Positions 14,262-22,381 of a DNA stretch of 49,359 nucleotides are shown in pieces. Below the pieces are notes generated by a model, which worked only from the letters and a program-made list of their open reading frames with translations, was not told the origin of the DNA and did no database searches. The translations under genes and the position numbers were made by a program. The stretch's first letter is position 1. Each line of letters begins with the position of its first letter. This stretch comes from a virus. The stretch covers positions 1 to 49,359 of the IMG/VR virus record IMGVR_UViG_3300046690_000086; one strand, written 5' to 3'.

Positions 14262-14486
14262 CTAGTGAACGACGTCGGCCGGAGATGCGACGATAGAAAG
14301 GAGCATCGAGAAGGCCTCACGAAGGATGTCGTTGACGTCGAGAAGTGACAGGGCGGCGAAGACGATGGTCTTCTCCTCTTCGGTCTGAGGATTTGGAATC
14401 CTCTGTGCAAGCGCCTTGATAACGACCTTCTCACACTTGACCTGCAAGTCGAAGGCCTTCTGGATTGCGTCTAGCTCGTTCGTCAT
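14262..14486 (-). CDS. 74-aa hypothetical helical protein
   Basis: Mostly helical with no Cys-based motif: an N-terminal ELDAIQKAFDLQVKCEKVV helix, a central NPQTEEEK turn and a hydrophobic C-terminal helix. It has the TCCGAAAGGAC leader eight bases before ATG 14486. Base composition here is more GC-rich than in surrounding genes. It could be a small host-takeover or regulatory protein; function unknown. Confidence 0.6.
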   Translation of the reverse strand: MTNELDAIQKAFDLQVKCEKVVIKALAQRIPNPQTEEEKTIVFAALSLLDVNDILREAFSMLLSIVASPADVVH

Positions 14487-14494
14487 GATAACAC

Positions 14495-14505
14495 GTCCTT
14501 TCGGA
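14495..14505 (-). promoter_or_regulatory. TCCGAAAGGAC translation leader (copy 4)
   Basis: Identical 11-mer on the minus strand, eight bases before the ATG of the 74-aa gene. Confidence 0.7.
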
Positions 14506-14536
14506 ATCGCGGGTGGGAGCAGGGTTGCTCCAGAAG

Positions 14537-14562
14537 GGGGACGACGATGTTCTGTCGTCCCC
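14537..14562 (-). terminator. Intergenic GC-rich hairpin
   Basis: GGGGACGAC (14537-14545) pairs perfectly with GTCGTCCCC (14554-14562), loop 8 nt, between the 130-aa and 74-aa genes. No strong T-run follows on the minus strand; it may be an attenuator or a stabilising stem. Confidence 0.45.
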
Positions 14563-14576
14563 TATCTGCAAAAACC

Positions 14577-14969
14577 CTAGTCGACGAACTTCTCGCCGTA
14601 GGTATCTTCGACCTTGGCGCGAGCTTCTGCGTCCGTGAAGCGGCGCGTCCCATCCGGCAGAAGGGAAACCAACATCGGCTTCAACATCTGCTGCATTGCA
14701 ATCTGGTTGTTGTTGGCGGCCGTCTGTTTCACGAGCCGACCGGCCTCGATTTCCGCGTTCTTTGCCGCCGTATCAGCCGCACTACGGGCCTTCTGTTCCG
14801 CCTGAGTGTTCCGAACTTCCATCTGCTCCTCAGCTGTGAGCGGGACGTTGGCCGCGATGAATTCTTCAACGTTCTCAAAGACCTGCCACGTCCATGCGAA
14901 CGGGATAGGCTTCTCCAACGTCACGCCGCCGTATTTCTTGATTTCCGATTTGGACTCTCTGGTCTTCAT
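14577..14969 (-). CDS. 130-aa hypothetical protein, first gene of the leftward unit
   Basis: Contains a compact N-terminus (GGVTLEKPIPFAWTWQVFEN), a central alanine/glutamine-rich helix (about residues 47-90) and a C-terminal LLPDGTRRFTDAEARAKV segment. Ala-rich and clearly higher in GC than flanking genes. RBS GAGGAG lies upstream of ATG 14969. As the most upstream gene of the leftward unit it is probably expressed earliest. No family recognised. Confidence 0.6.
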   Translation of the reverse strand: MKTRESKSEIKKYGGVTLEKPIPFAWTWQVFENVEEFIAANVPLTAEEQMEVRNTQAEQKARSAADTAAKNAEIEAGRLVKQTAANNNQIAMQQMLKPMLVSLLPDGTRRFTDAEARAKVEDTYGEKFVD

Positions 14970-15195
14970 GTCTGTCTACTCCTCTGACTGTCGGTTGCCG
15001 CCGACCCGGTCTTACAGTTCACGCTTGAGACGGGAGCCTAAGCTCGACCGTGGAACTTTGCCTATCCTTTGGGCCGTCTGGAGCGGTGCTCCTTTTGGGT
15101 TAGTCGGAATCGGCAAGACAATACTCTCATGACCCGTCGCCCGTGTCAAGGGCTGATATCAAATCGCCCTGGTAGTCGTCTGCTGCCAGATATGT

Positions 15196-15216
15196 TGATA
15201 CTGAAACCGAGTATCA
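15196..15216. promoter_or_regulatory. Operator-like palindrome TGATACT-N7-AGTATCA (site 2)
   Basis: Same arms and 7-base spacer as site 1, with an extra GTATCA half-site directly after it (15217-15222). It lies upstream of the leftward unit's first gene. Confidence 0.65.
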
Positions 15217-15315
15217 GTATCACTTTGGACCGCGGCGTTCTTTGCGGAGCAGAGGACTTTATTTTTCAGAGTGCTCTGAGATGCAGAGTGCTTTGACCGG
15301 CACAGTACTCCACAC

Positions 15316-15373
15316 CCCTGCGAAGCAGGGACTCCCACAACCTGCGGCGGGGGCTTGGTTACAATCGCAGGTT
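15316..15373. other. Hairpin plus inverted repeat
   Basis: CCCTGC-GAA-GCAGGG (15316-15330) is a tight 6-bp hairpin. AACCTGCG (15339-15346) pairs with CGCAGGTT (15366-15373) and is followed by TTATAAAG. May end a short transcript or form part of a promoter region. Confidence 0.4.
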
Positions 15374-15393
15374 TTATAAAGAGATAGAAAAAT

Positions 15394-15424
15394 AGAGTCT
15401 CATATATATTAAAAGAGTCTCATA
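15394..15424. repeat. Direct repeat AGAGTCTCATA, two copies 20 bp apart
   Basis: Copies at 15394-15404 and 15414-15424, separated by an AT-rich spacer, so their centres are nearly two helical turns apart. Candidate activator or initiator sites upstream of the small terminase. Confidence 0.5.
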
Positions 15425-15577
15425 CAAGATAATACAATTTTCACCTCCCTTCAAGTCATATAAATTTGGGGGGTTAAGTCCTTGCTCTGCAAGGGTTTAC
15501 GGCACCGTCGCACTTGACAGGTGTGTTAGGCTGGATTGACGGTCGGCCTTCCATCCCAGAGATTGTAGGTAAACATC

Positions 15578-16168
15578 ATGCCTGTGGGCCTAGTAAGTGA
15601 CATAGAATTTATCAAAGAATTAGAGAGACTATCTGGTCGCACTTCACGTCCAGTCAGTCCAGTCCAGTCAGTCCCTACGGTCGTAGATATCAGTCCAGAA
15701 CATGGACGTAACAAGGGCGACTTAAATGTCCCTGACTCTCTCCGTCAGATCATAGGAGAAGAGGCGGTCATTAATGGTCGCGCGTCTGCCTTGTCTATAG
15801 CCAAAGAGTTCGGCATATCCTCGTCGTCCGTCTCTGCATACGCCAAAGGTGCTACGTCTACGACTACCTATCACGAGGCGAAGCCGAGTATCATCTCCCA
15901 CATCAATAAGTCGCGCGTCCGTGCGACCAAGAAAGCCAGTCATGTCCTGAACTCCGCTCTCTCAGCTATCTCCCAAGATAAGCTGGATTACACTGACGCT
16001 AAAGATCTGTCAGGTATAGCTAAGGACATGTCAGTCATCATTAAGAATCTAGAGCCTCAGAATGTCCAGTCCGAGTCCGACTCTAATTCTAAGACTCCTC
16101 AGTTCGTAATCTATGCACCTCAGTTCAAAGACGAGAGATCATTTGAATTCATCCAAGTAAACGAATGA
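15578..16168 (+). CDS. terS: Terminase small subunit (probable)
   Basis: 196 aa. Residues about 45-95 hold a helix-turn-helix (ASALSIAKEFGISSSSVSAYA); residues 105-165 are helical with DYTDAKDLSGIAKDMSVIIKNLE, typical of podovirus small terminases, and the C-terminus is an acidic Ser-rich tail. Role: recognises the packaging site and recruits the large terminase. It is the first late gene; its stop overlaps the next ATG (AUGA). The large terminase is unusually far away, separated by an adhesin-like cassette. Confidence 0.7.
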   Translation: MPVGLVSDIEFIKELERLSGRTSRPVSPVQSVPTVVDISPEHGRNKGDLNVPDSLRQIIGEEAVINGRASALSIAKEFGISSSSVSAYAKGATSTTTYHEAKPSIISHINKSRVRATKKASHVLNSALSAISQDKLDYTDAKDLSGIAKDMSVIIKNLEPQNVQSESDSNSKTPQFVIYAPQFKDERSFEFIQVNE

Positions 16169-16887
16169 GTCGCGTCCAGTCCAGCAAGTCGAGCAAGTCC
16201 AGTCCAGACAGATGGAGTCATAACATGAATCAACCAGCTAGAGTCTTGTATCAGGATCCTTTCTCTCCGAAGTTAATCTCTCCTCTCTCTGTTCCTCTAG
16301 CCGTATCAGAGGAGCAGAAGATCTACGTCAGGAAGATTCTGGACAAGTGCGCATCTGATACTCAGTTCGCGGAGAAGGCGTATCGTGCGATAGAACTTGT
16401 CCTTACGGGCGGATACATCAAAGTCCCTACTCTGTCCAGTCTGACTCCTAATTCGGCGGAGATAGGCGATCCTAGCTTTACAGTCCATATCCACGGGACT
16501 AACTTCACAAACAAATCTAAGATTATCTTCAACGGATTTGAAGAACCTACTACATATGTCTCCGCAACAGAAGTAACGACTGGAGTCAATATGTCCGTAT
16601 GGGCGGCTCCTGCTGTCGTACCAGTAGGAGTCCAGACGGACGATGGAGTCATGTCTAACACAATGAACTTTACGTTCACTGATGGATCTCAGTCTGAATC
16701 CTCTTTCTTGGAGAAGAAGATGAAACTTGAACATGCAGAACAAGGAGTCCCTAAGGATCCGCGCCCCGGTACACATCCTGATCATGATCTTCCTACAGGA
16801 CGTCCAGTCCGTCCAGATCAGGGACTTCCTTCCAGTCCAGTCCCTCCAGTCCCAGATCATGATAAGAAAGAAGAAAAGAAGAAATGA
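16165..16887 (+). CDS. IPT/TIG-domain structural protein (probable)
   Basis: 240 aa. Residues about 90-175 form an IPT/TIG immunoglobulin-like domain: LTPNSAEIG, TVHIHGTNFT, SKIIFNG and a closing VPVGVQTDDGVMSN strand. The C-terminal 55 residues are Pro/Asp/His-rich and end in a Lys/Glu tail. Such domains decorate phage capsids or tails and bind carbohydrates weakly. It starts the inserted cassette between the terminase genes. Confidence 0.7.
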   Translation: MSRVQSSKSSKSSPDRWSHNMNQPARVLYQDPFSPKLISPLSVPLAVSEEQKIYVRKILDKCASDTQFAEKAYRAIELVLTGGYIKVPTLSSLTPNSAEIGDPSFTVHIHGTNFTNKSKIIFNGFEEPTTYVSATEVTTGVNMSVWAAPAVVPVGVQTDDGVMSNTMNFTFTDGSQSESSFLEKKMKLEHAEQGVPKDPRPGTHPDHDLPTGRPVRPDQGLPSSPVPPVPDHDKKEEKKK

Positions 16888-17168
16888 AAACCATTTACGT
16901 CATAACTTCAGACAGACTGACTCCATACGGAGATCAGTTTACTGTCTCTCTATTTGAATCAGACGACGTGACTACATCGCAAGAAGGGCAGCCAGATCGT
17001 CCATGCAGAAATGGAGATGTCCTGTCGATAGATCCTAAAGGATATTGGTCGGGTCGCATCTCTGGAACATCGGGTCCATACGAACTTTGCAGGAAAGTCA
17101 GTAAGGGACTTCTGTACAGTCCGTCCGGAACTGAAGGTAAGTCATATCTGGTCCCATATGTTGATTGA
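16884..17168 (+). CDS. 94-aa hypothetical protein
   Basis: Beta-rich, with NGDVLSIDPKGYWSGRI and SGPYELCRKVSKG. AUGA overlap with the gene before and an 11-nt overlap with the gene after. It could be a virion-associated protein given its place in the cassette. No family recognised. Confidence 0.55.
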   Translation: MKTIYVITSDRLTPYGDQFTVSLFESDDVTTSQEGQPDRPCRNGDVLSIDPKGYWSGRISGTSGPYELCRKVSKGLLYSPSGTEGKSYLVPYVD

Positions 17169-18192
17169 CGATTACTACGTCATCTCTGAATCAGAGAGTC
17201 CAGTCAGTCCGGGAGCGCAGCGACCTCCTTTGCCTGAGTTCGACAGAGATTCTGTAGATCCAGACACGGGCGCACCTCTGCCAGTCTATACAGTCCTACG
17301 TGTCCCTCCGGAATCTGAGAGTTTCTTTTGGAGAGGGGATACATGGGGTCTGACTATAGAGGGACTTCCATATGTCGCGGGTGGAGCTGACGGACCTGCG
17401 AGAAATAGAGTCCTGACATACTTTCTCGACAGGTACGGCCGCGCGTGGGAAGAGAAGATTCTCAGTCTGTACTGCGACCATGATAGATATACACACATCT
17501 CCCTATCTCCTCAAGACTCCTTTTCGGCAGGACAATCAGAAGATGATTACATAAAGATGTCTGTCCGTTGTCGTAAGGCGGGTCTAGAAGTCCATCATCT
17601 GATGAGGTCCAAGTATTACACATCAGACAGTCCTACCTTATCAGATCCTGATCATCTAGTCGAGCGGCTTCTACAAGAAGACGCCATGCAGGTTCTGACT
17701 CCTGCGTGGGAGATGAACTACTGGAGTCCGTCCGTATGTAGACGAATGATAGATCATGACGCGGCGCTGATAGGGACGCGCGCTCAGATCATGCTGCACT
17801 TCTATCCGCACTACATCTCATGGCAGGAGAATCATGAGACGGCGGCGGACTTCTGGAGACAGAACTACGGAAAGGTAGATGGAGTTCTGTATCAGTGCGA
17901 CCCACACTGGACTGCGGGTATGATGGCAGCTAGGATTACAGACGGACTGGACAGACTCGCGCCCGGTGGACTGTGGGGACTGAGTGACTCAGGTAGAGGA
18001 CATGACATCTGGTATGTAGCGTGGGAGACTATAGCTACGTGTCAGTTCAATAATCTGACAGACGGAGACGGGCGACTAGCAGATGAAGATATCGGAAACT
18101 TAAAGGGATATGAATGTCTGTGCAGTCCGGGACGTATGACAGTGAAGGGATACGGTAATGGCGGTAGGATGCCTGATGGATCTCGTCTTTGA
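17158..18192 (+). CDS. 344-aa hypothetical protein, possible glycan-active tail/surface protein
   Basis: The N-terminal 60 residues are Pro/Ser-rich. The main domain has alternating strands and helices with conserved-looking acidic and aromatic positions (KILSLYCDHD, HYISWQENHE, DGVLYQCDPHW, GRGHDIWYVAWE), suggesting a TIM-barrel-like hydrolase fold of the kind seen in phage tail proteins. The catalytic pair cannot be assigned. Located among adhesin-like genes; a receptor-binding or glycan-processing role is inference. Confidence 0.5.
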   Translation: MLIDDYYVISESESPVSPGAQRPPLPEFDRDSVDPDTGAPLPVYTVLRVPPESESFFWRGDTWGLTIEGLPYVAGGADGPARNRVLTYFLDRYGRAWEEKILSLYCDHDRYTHISLSPQDSFSAGQSEDDYIKMSVRCRKAGLEVHHLMRSKYYTSDSPTLSDPDHLVERLLQEDAMQVLTPAWEMNYWSPSVCRRMIDHDAALIGTRAQIMLHFYPHYISWQENHETAADFWRQNYGKVDGVLYQCDPHWTAGMMAARITDGLDRLAPGGLWGLSDSGRGHDIWYVAWETIATCQFNNLTDGDGRLADEDIGNLKGYECLCSPGRMTVKGYGNGGRMPDGSRL

Positions 18193-18213
18193 TTAGTCAG
18201 TCGGACAGTTATG

Positions 18214-18283
18214 GGTCGCACACGGCCCCGCCGTGCGACCGATACACGTCCTGTAGAATCTATTTCAGCCGGGTCTTCCCGGC
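18214..18283 (+). terminator. Two GC-rich hairpins in the gap before the LamG genes
   Basis: GGTCGCAC (18214-18221) pairs with GTGCGACC (18233-18240); GCCGGG (18268-18273) pairs with CCCGGC (18278-18283) around TCTT. No T-run follows either stem. Likely partial terminators or processing stems isolating the LamG genes. Confidence 0.45.
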
Positions 18284-18301
18284 CTGTCGTAGAGAAGACA
18301 G

Positions 18302-19885
18302 ATGATATACAGTCAACAGGTCATAGCGGACGGAGCTAGTAATTACTGGAGACTGAACGAGAGTTCAGGACTAGTCGCCATAGATATTATTGGTGGCAAG
18401 AACGGCGCGATCAGCGCCGGAGTGACACTAGGTCAGACTGGAGCTGTGACTGAAGATAAGTCTATGTTGTTCGATGGAATAAGTGGACAGATCAATGCTG
18501 GACAGGTTCCTAATGCTAATTATTTAGCAGGATCTTATACTATTGAGGCATGGATTTATTCAACGAATCCAAATAACTATTACGTCATTGTAAGTAAGGG
18601 TCACAGTGAAAGTCCAACTGGATGGCGAGCTTTTCTAGGTAGTTCCAATTCACCCATTCTATTTTCAGATAGTGATGTGACAAACCCCTATCCGAGTAGT
18701 ACATTGATTACGGTTCCAAACAAGTGGCAGCATGTCATTTGGGGATATGATGCGATTGCTGGGAAAGTTTTCTATGCAGTCAATGGAGTATACGAAGCAA
18801 TTGGTGTACTGAATAGAAGTGTAACGAGTACGGATCCAATCACTATAAGTGCGGACAGTAGTCTCGGTTATATTTTTAAGGGTGGCATTGATGAAGTAGC
18901 AATATATCCGGTCGCACTTACTGCGGCTCAGATATCGAATCATTATTCACTCCGTAACTCTACGTCGGTAGGAGTCGTACCGCTCATATCTCCGGGTCCA
19001 GTCACTCCTCTCATACAGAACGTCGTATATGCTCTGCCCGCAGCTAAGTGTCAGTTACTCTCTGAGGTCGTATGTCAGACTTCCTCCAGTCTGACGGGTC
19101 CGTTCGCTGATCTGATAGGGTCGAATACTGAGTCAGGAAAATTAACTCAGGGTGGATTCATCAGGTGTGCGACAGGAAATACGAACATAGTCGTCAAGAA
19201 ACATACAGTCCAGAAGTCTTCTACTCGTCCATACCCTGAGATAGTTAAGACAGATGGAGCCATTTACTATTGGAGATTAAACGAAACGTCGGGAACTAAT
19301 GTCGTAGATGGCGTAGGTGGAAAAAATGGGACAATTACGGGCGGAAGTATAACTCTTGGAGTCCCCGGTGTAAGTACGGACGACAAGGCTATGTTATTCG
19401 ATGGTACAGGATATATAACTACGCCAGCTGTAATTATGACAATGCAATGGACGCAGGAAGCATGGATATGGATGAGTACTCTACCGGCTGTACGACGTGA
19501 CGTAATATCTCGTGATTATTTCGGTGCTGTAGGTACAGAATTATCAATGATTGTAGATCAGTTCCGAGGATTATTATACGGACTAGCTGTTGGCTTCCAA
19601 CAACAGATAGCTCCAATGGGAGCTTTGGCTACAACTAATGTATGGCATCATATAGCTATGACTCATGATGGAATTAATTGGGGTTTATGGTGGGACGGTG
19701 TACTTCAAACTACTAGTACGGCTGCACCTCTTTCACCAGACACAGGTCCGCTGGGTACGTTCATTGGATCTAACATACATGATCTGGCACAGAACTGGGT
19801 AGGTAAATTACAGGACATAGCTATTTATCCATCTGCACTTACGGCGTCACAGATTATGTCTCATTTCAAAGCGAAAAAGCCATAA
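18302..19885 (+). CDS. Two-domain LamG/concanavalin-like adhesin protein
   Basis: 527 aa. Two LamG-like jelly-roll domains: residues about 10-215 (NYWRLNESSG, GGKNGAISAGVTLG, MLFDG, TIEAWIY, VAIYPVALTAAQI) and about 310-525 (YYWRLNETSG, GGKNGTITGG, DIAIYPSALTASQI). Between them is a 75-residue module starting at VVYALPA. Such domains bind glycans and occur in phage appendages. The first domain's inner part (18480-18960) is more AT-rich with different codon use than its edges, suggesting mosaic acquisition. Its stop overlaps the next ATG as UAAUG. Confidence 0.75.
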   Translation: MIYSQQVIADGASNYWRLNESSGLVAIDIIGGKNGAISAGVTLGQTGAVTEDKSMLFDGISGQINAGQVPNANYLAGSYTIEAWIYSTNPNNYYVIVSKGHSESPTGWRAFLGSSNSPILFSDSDVTNPYPSSTLITVPNKWQHVIWGYDAIAGKVFYAVNGVYEAIGVLNRSVTSTDPITISADSSLGYIFKGGIDEVAIYPVALTAAQISNHYSLRNSTSVGVVPLISPGPVTPLIQNVVYALPAAKCQLLSEVVCQTSSSLTGPFADLIGSNTESGKLTQGGFIRCATGNTNIVVKKHTVQKSSTRPYPEIVKTDGAIYYWRLNETSGTNVVDGVGGKNGTITGGSITLGVPGVSTDDKAMLFDGTGYITTPAVIMTMQWTQEAWIWMSTLPAVRRDVISRDYFGAVGTELSMIVDQFRGLLYGLAVGFQQQIAPMGALATTNVWHHIAMTHDGINWGLWWDGVLQTTSTAAPLSPDTGPLGTFIGSNIHDLAQNWVGKLQDIAIYPSALTASQIMSHFKAKKP

Positions 19886-20796
19886 TGACATATCCAGAGT
19901 TAGTTAGGTTTCATGGCGCGACGAACTACTGGCGTCTTGGAGAGACATCAGGAACCGTCGCTGTGGACAGTATAGGGGGCAAGAACGGAACTATATCAGG
20001 CGGAGTAACTTTAGGACAGACAGGTGGAATAGTTGATAGTGATAAGGCGATGGTGTTCAACGGGACTAGCGGACAGATTGCAGCAAGTGCAGGGATAACC
20101 GGTCCAATCACAGTTGAGTTTTGGTACAAGTCTATAGGCAATGCTGTTCAGCATCCTGTGTTTCAGAGCACAGGACCAGTCTCAAGCGATCGCTTTGATT
20201 TATATCTTCAGCCTATTGCTACTGGTGGTCGCGCAGCTATTTACATTCAATGGGCGAATGGAACCCCGGCCGATACAGCGTATGGTCCTGCGCAGATAAA
20301 TTACGGTGATGGTCAGTGGCATCACTGGGTCATGATTCTCAGCGGCACGCAATTTCTTCCATACTTCGATGGCGTGTTAGACACTTTCGGTATCTTCACA
20401 CTCCCGAAATCATTTGCCGGACAAACCACCGGAGTGCTTCTTGGGCACGATACGTTATTTACGACTTCGTGTGATGGCTCGCTCGACGACGTCGCGATCT
20501 ACCCCGTCGCCCTGACCCCTACGCAGGTATCTGCACATTATTCAGCAGGTAAGTCAGGAAGTTATCCTGTCACTATTCCGTCCATTCCTATCGGTCCAGT
20601 CGTGCCAGTCCTTGCGGGTCAAGTCTATGCACTTCCTGCAATTCCTGTTACACTGACTGCAAGTACGACAGCACAGACTTCTATCACATCAGGAGGTCCG
20701 TATACGAACGTGTCGAATGGACTCATTGACGGATGTTTCCTCAAGTGCGCGTCTAACTCGAACGTAAGTCTGAAGAAATATATCCTGACTACCTGA
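19885..20796 (+). CDS. Single-domain LamG-like adhesin, paralogue of the gene before
   Basis: 303 aa. One LamG-like domain (NYWRLGETSG, GGKNGTISGGVTLGQTG, MVFNGTSG, VEFWYK, VAIYPVALTPTQV) followed by a YALPA module homologous to the linker in the preceding gene. The middle of the gene (20200-20520) is GC-richer than its ends. The start is nearly identical in sequence to both earlier LamG starts, so the three domains arose by duplication. Likely a virion-surface glycan-binding protein. Confidence 0.75.
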   Translation: MTYPELVRFHGATNYWRLGETSGTVAVDSIGGKNGTISGGVTLGQTGGIVDSDKAMVFNGTSGQIAASAGITGPITVEFWYKSIGNAVQHPVFQSTGPVSSDRFDLYLQPIATGGRAAIYIQWANGTPADTAYGPAQINYGDGQWHHWVMILSGTQFLPYFDGVLDTFGIFTLPKSFAGQTTGVLLGHDTLFTTSCDGSLDDVAIYPVALTPTQVSAHYSAGKSGSYPVTIPSIPIGPVVPVLAGQVYALPAIPVTLTASTTAQTSITSGGPYTNVSNGLIDGCFLKCASNSNVSLKKYILTT

Positions 20797-20797
20797 T

Positions 20798-22381
20798 ATG
20801 AGAAATCCTAACGAGTGGAAGCCAAGTGCGCGTCAGCAAGAGTTCTTATCTATTCCTCCGTCTGTTAAAGAAGCTGCATACTTAGGTGGAGCAGGATCTG
20901 GCAAGTCTGATTTATTGTTGATGTATGGAATCGTCCACAGGTTCCATGAGAATTCGCGATTCAAACAAGTCTTTCTCAGACGTACATTTCCGGAGTTAAG
21001 GAATGAAATAGTTCCAAGAGCGCGTGAGATATACGGTAAATTTGGAGCTACCTTTAATAAAACTGAGATGATTTTTACATTCCCATCAGGTGCTCTCATA
21101 TTGTTGGGACATTGTGAAAATGAATCTGACGTAAGCAAGTATGATTCAATGGAAATAAACTTGTTTACTCCAGATGAAATAACTTCATTCACTGAGTATA
21201 TGTATCTTTACATTGGTTTCACTCGTGTTAGAAGTTCTGATCCCAAATTACCTGCCATAATTAGGACAGCAGGAATGCCCGGGGGAATAGGACATTCGTG
21301 GGTACGTAAGAGATTCGTCGAGCCTGATAAAGCGGGTGGAAAGATTCTAGTAGGTAAGGGTGGCAATAAACGAATAATGATATTTGCTACCCAAGCAGAT
21401 AATCCTTATATCGACCCGACTTACAAGAAAAGTCTTGAAGCTCTACCTGAAGCAGAGAAGAAGGCAAAGTTATACGGAGACTTTGACTCATATTTAGGTC
21501 AAGTATTTACGGAGTTTAGAAGTCATAAGATGCCGGACGAGCCAGATAATGCATTGCATGTAGTTGAACCGTTCGAGATACCAGCGTGGTGGCCTAGATT
21601 TTTAGTTGGAGACTGGGGCTTTGCAGCGATGACTTGGTTGGGCTACGTGGCCGTGAGTCCAGCTAAGCGCGTATATATTTATAGAGAACAACATTGGATT
21701 AAGACGAAGATAGCAGACTGGGCACCTCATGTAAAGCAATATATTGATAGAGAAAGTCCACGAATTATAAAATTCTGTAAGTCCGCTGCTCAGGAACGGG
21801 GACAAGAACACACTATTCAGCAACAAATTGAAGAAGAGTTAGGTCAGCAAGTTGAGCTGAGTAATAATAGTCCGGGGTCGCGCGTAGCTGGAAAGATGTT
21901 AGTTCATGAATATCTACGATGGAAACCTAAGCTGATAAACGCGACCGAGGTCGCTCTGTATAACGATGAATACGCAATGTGGATTATGAGAAATCGGGGG
22001 ATGAATGAATATAAATCTTATATGAATTCATTTAATCCACAAGAACCAGAGACAAACATACCTAAGCTTCAGATTTTTAACACCTGTTCAGTCTTGATAG
22101 ATGCAATTAATGCATGTTCGTATGATAAACCGAAAAATAACAAGCCTGCTGAAGACATAATGGAATTTGAAGGTGACGATCCGATCGATGGACTTAGATA
22201 TATTGTGGACACGGCTGAGGGATTCTTCGACGAGGCTAATCAAGAGTTCAAGAAAATCCAGTCTCAAGAAGCTCTGATTCAGAAGCTGTCGAGTAACAAT
22301 GACTGGACAGCTTTCTACAGAAATATGCGTAAGGTAGAGAGTGAAGAGACAATTAAGCCCATTACGAGATATAGACATTAA
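20798..22381 (+). CDS. terL: Terminase large subunit
   Basis: 527 aa. ATPase: Walker A GGAGSGKS at residues 30-37, Walker B NLFTPDE at 121-127 and a coupling segment after it (ITSFTEYM). The RNase-H-like nuclease starts near VGDWGFA (about 270) with later acidic residues. Role: the motor and nuclease that pumps DNA into the prohead. Unlike most podoviruses it is not next to the small subunit. The ATG lies one base after the upstream stop; the RBS is weak, suggesting translational coupling. Confidence 0.93.
   Translation: MRNPNEWKPSARQQEFLSIPPSVKEAAYLGGAGSGKSDLLLMYGIVHRFHENSRFKQVFLRRTFPELRNEIVPRAREIYGKFGATFNKTEMIFTFPSGALILLGHCENESDVSKYDSMEINLFTPDEITSFTEYMYLYIGFTRVRSSDPKLPAIIRTAGMPGGIGHSWVRKRFVEPDKAGGKILVGKGGNKRIMIFATQADNPYIDPTYKKSLEALPEAEKKAKLYGDFDSYLGQVFTEFRSHKMPDEPDNALHVVEPFEIPAWWPRFLVGDWGFAAMTWLGYVAVSPAKRVYIYREQHWIKTKIADWAPHVKQYIDRESPRIIKFCKSAAQERGQEHTIQQQIEEELGQQVELSNNSPGSRVAGKMLVHEYLRWKPKLINATEVALYNDEYAMWIMRNRGMNEYKSYMNSFNPQEPETNIPKLQIFNTCSVLIDAINACSYDKPKNNKPAEDIMEFEGDDPIDGLRYIVDTAEGFFDEANQEFKKIQSQEALIQKLSSNNDWTAFYRNMRKVESEETIKPITRYRH

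Larger units (their letters stand above)
14970..15577. other. 608-bp divergent intergenic control region
   Basis: No gene seen. It separates the leftward early unit from the rightward late unit and holds operator-like site 2, a CCCTGC-GAA-GCAGGG hairpin, an 8-bp inverted repeat followed by TTATAAAG, two AGAGTCTCATA direct repeats, an AT-rich stretch (15375-15450) and a CCTTGC-TCT-GCAAGG hairpin near 15480-15493. A TTGACA hexamer near 15509 has no convincing -10 partner, so I do not call a promoter there. Confidence 0.6.

Noticed and set aside
14100-14434. Overlapping open frames on both strands in the control region
   Set aside because: No RBS, arginine/serine-rich low-information products, and they overlap a terminator-like hairpin and the 74-aa gene.
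14547-14987. Plus-strand 146-aa open frame opposite the 130-aa gene
   Set aside because: GC-rich DNA keeps antisense frames open; it lacks a good RBS and lies opposite a gene with a clear RBS.
15509-15540. Sigma-70 promoter starting at TTGACA
   Set aside because: No acceptable -10 hexamer at 16-18 bases downstream.
18850-18860. Haemophilus DNA-uptake sequence
   Set aside because: The heptamer AAGTGCG is followed by GAC rather than GT; no full 9-mer was noticed.
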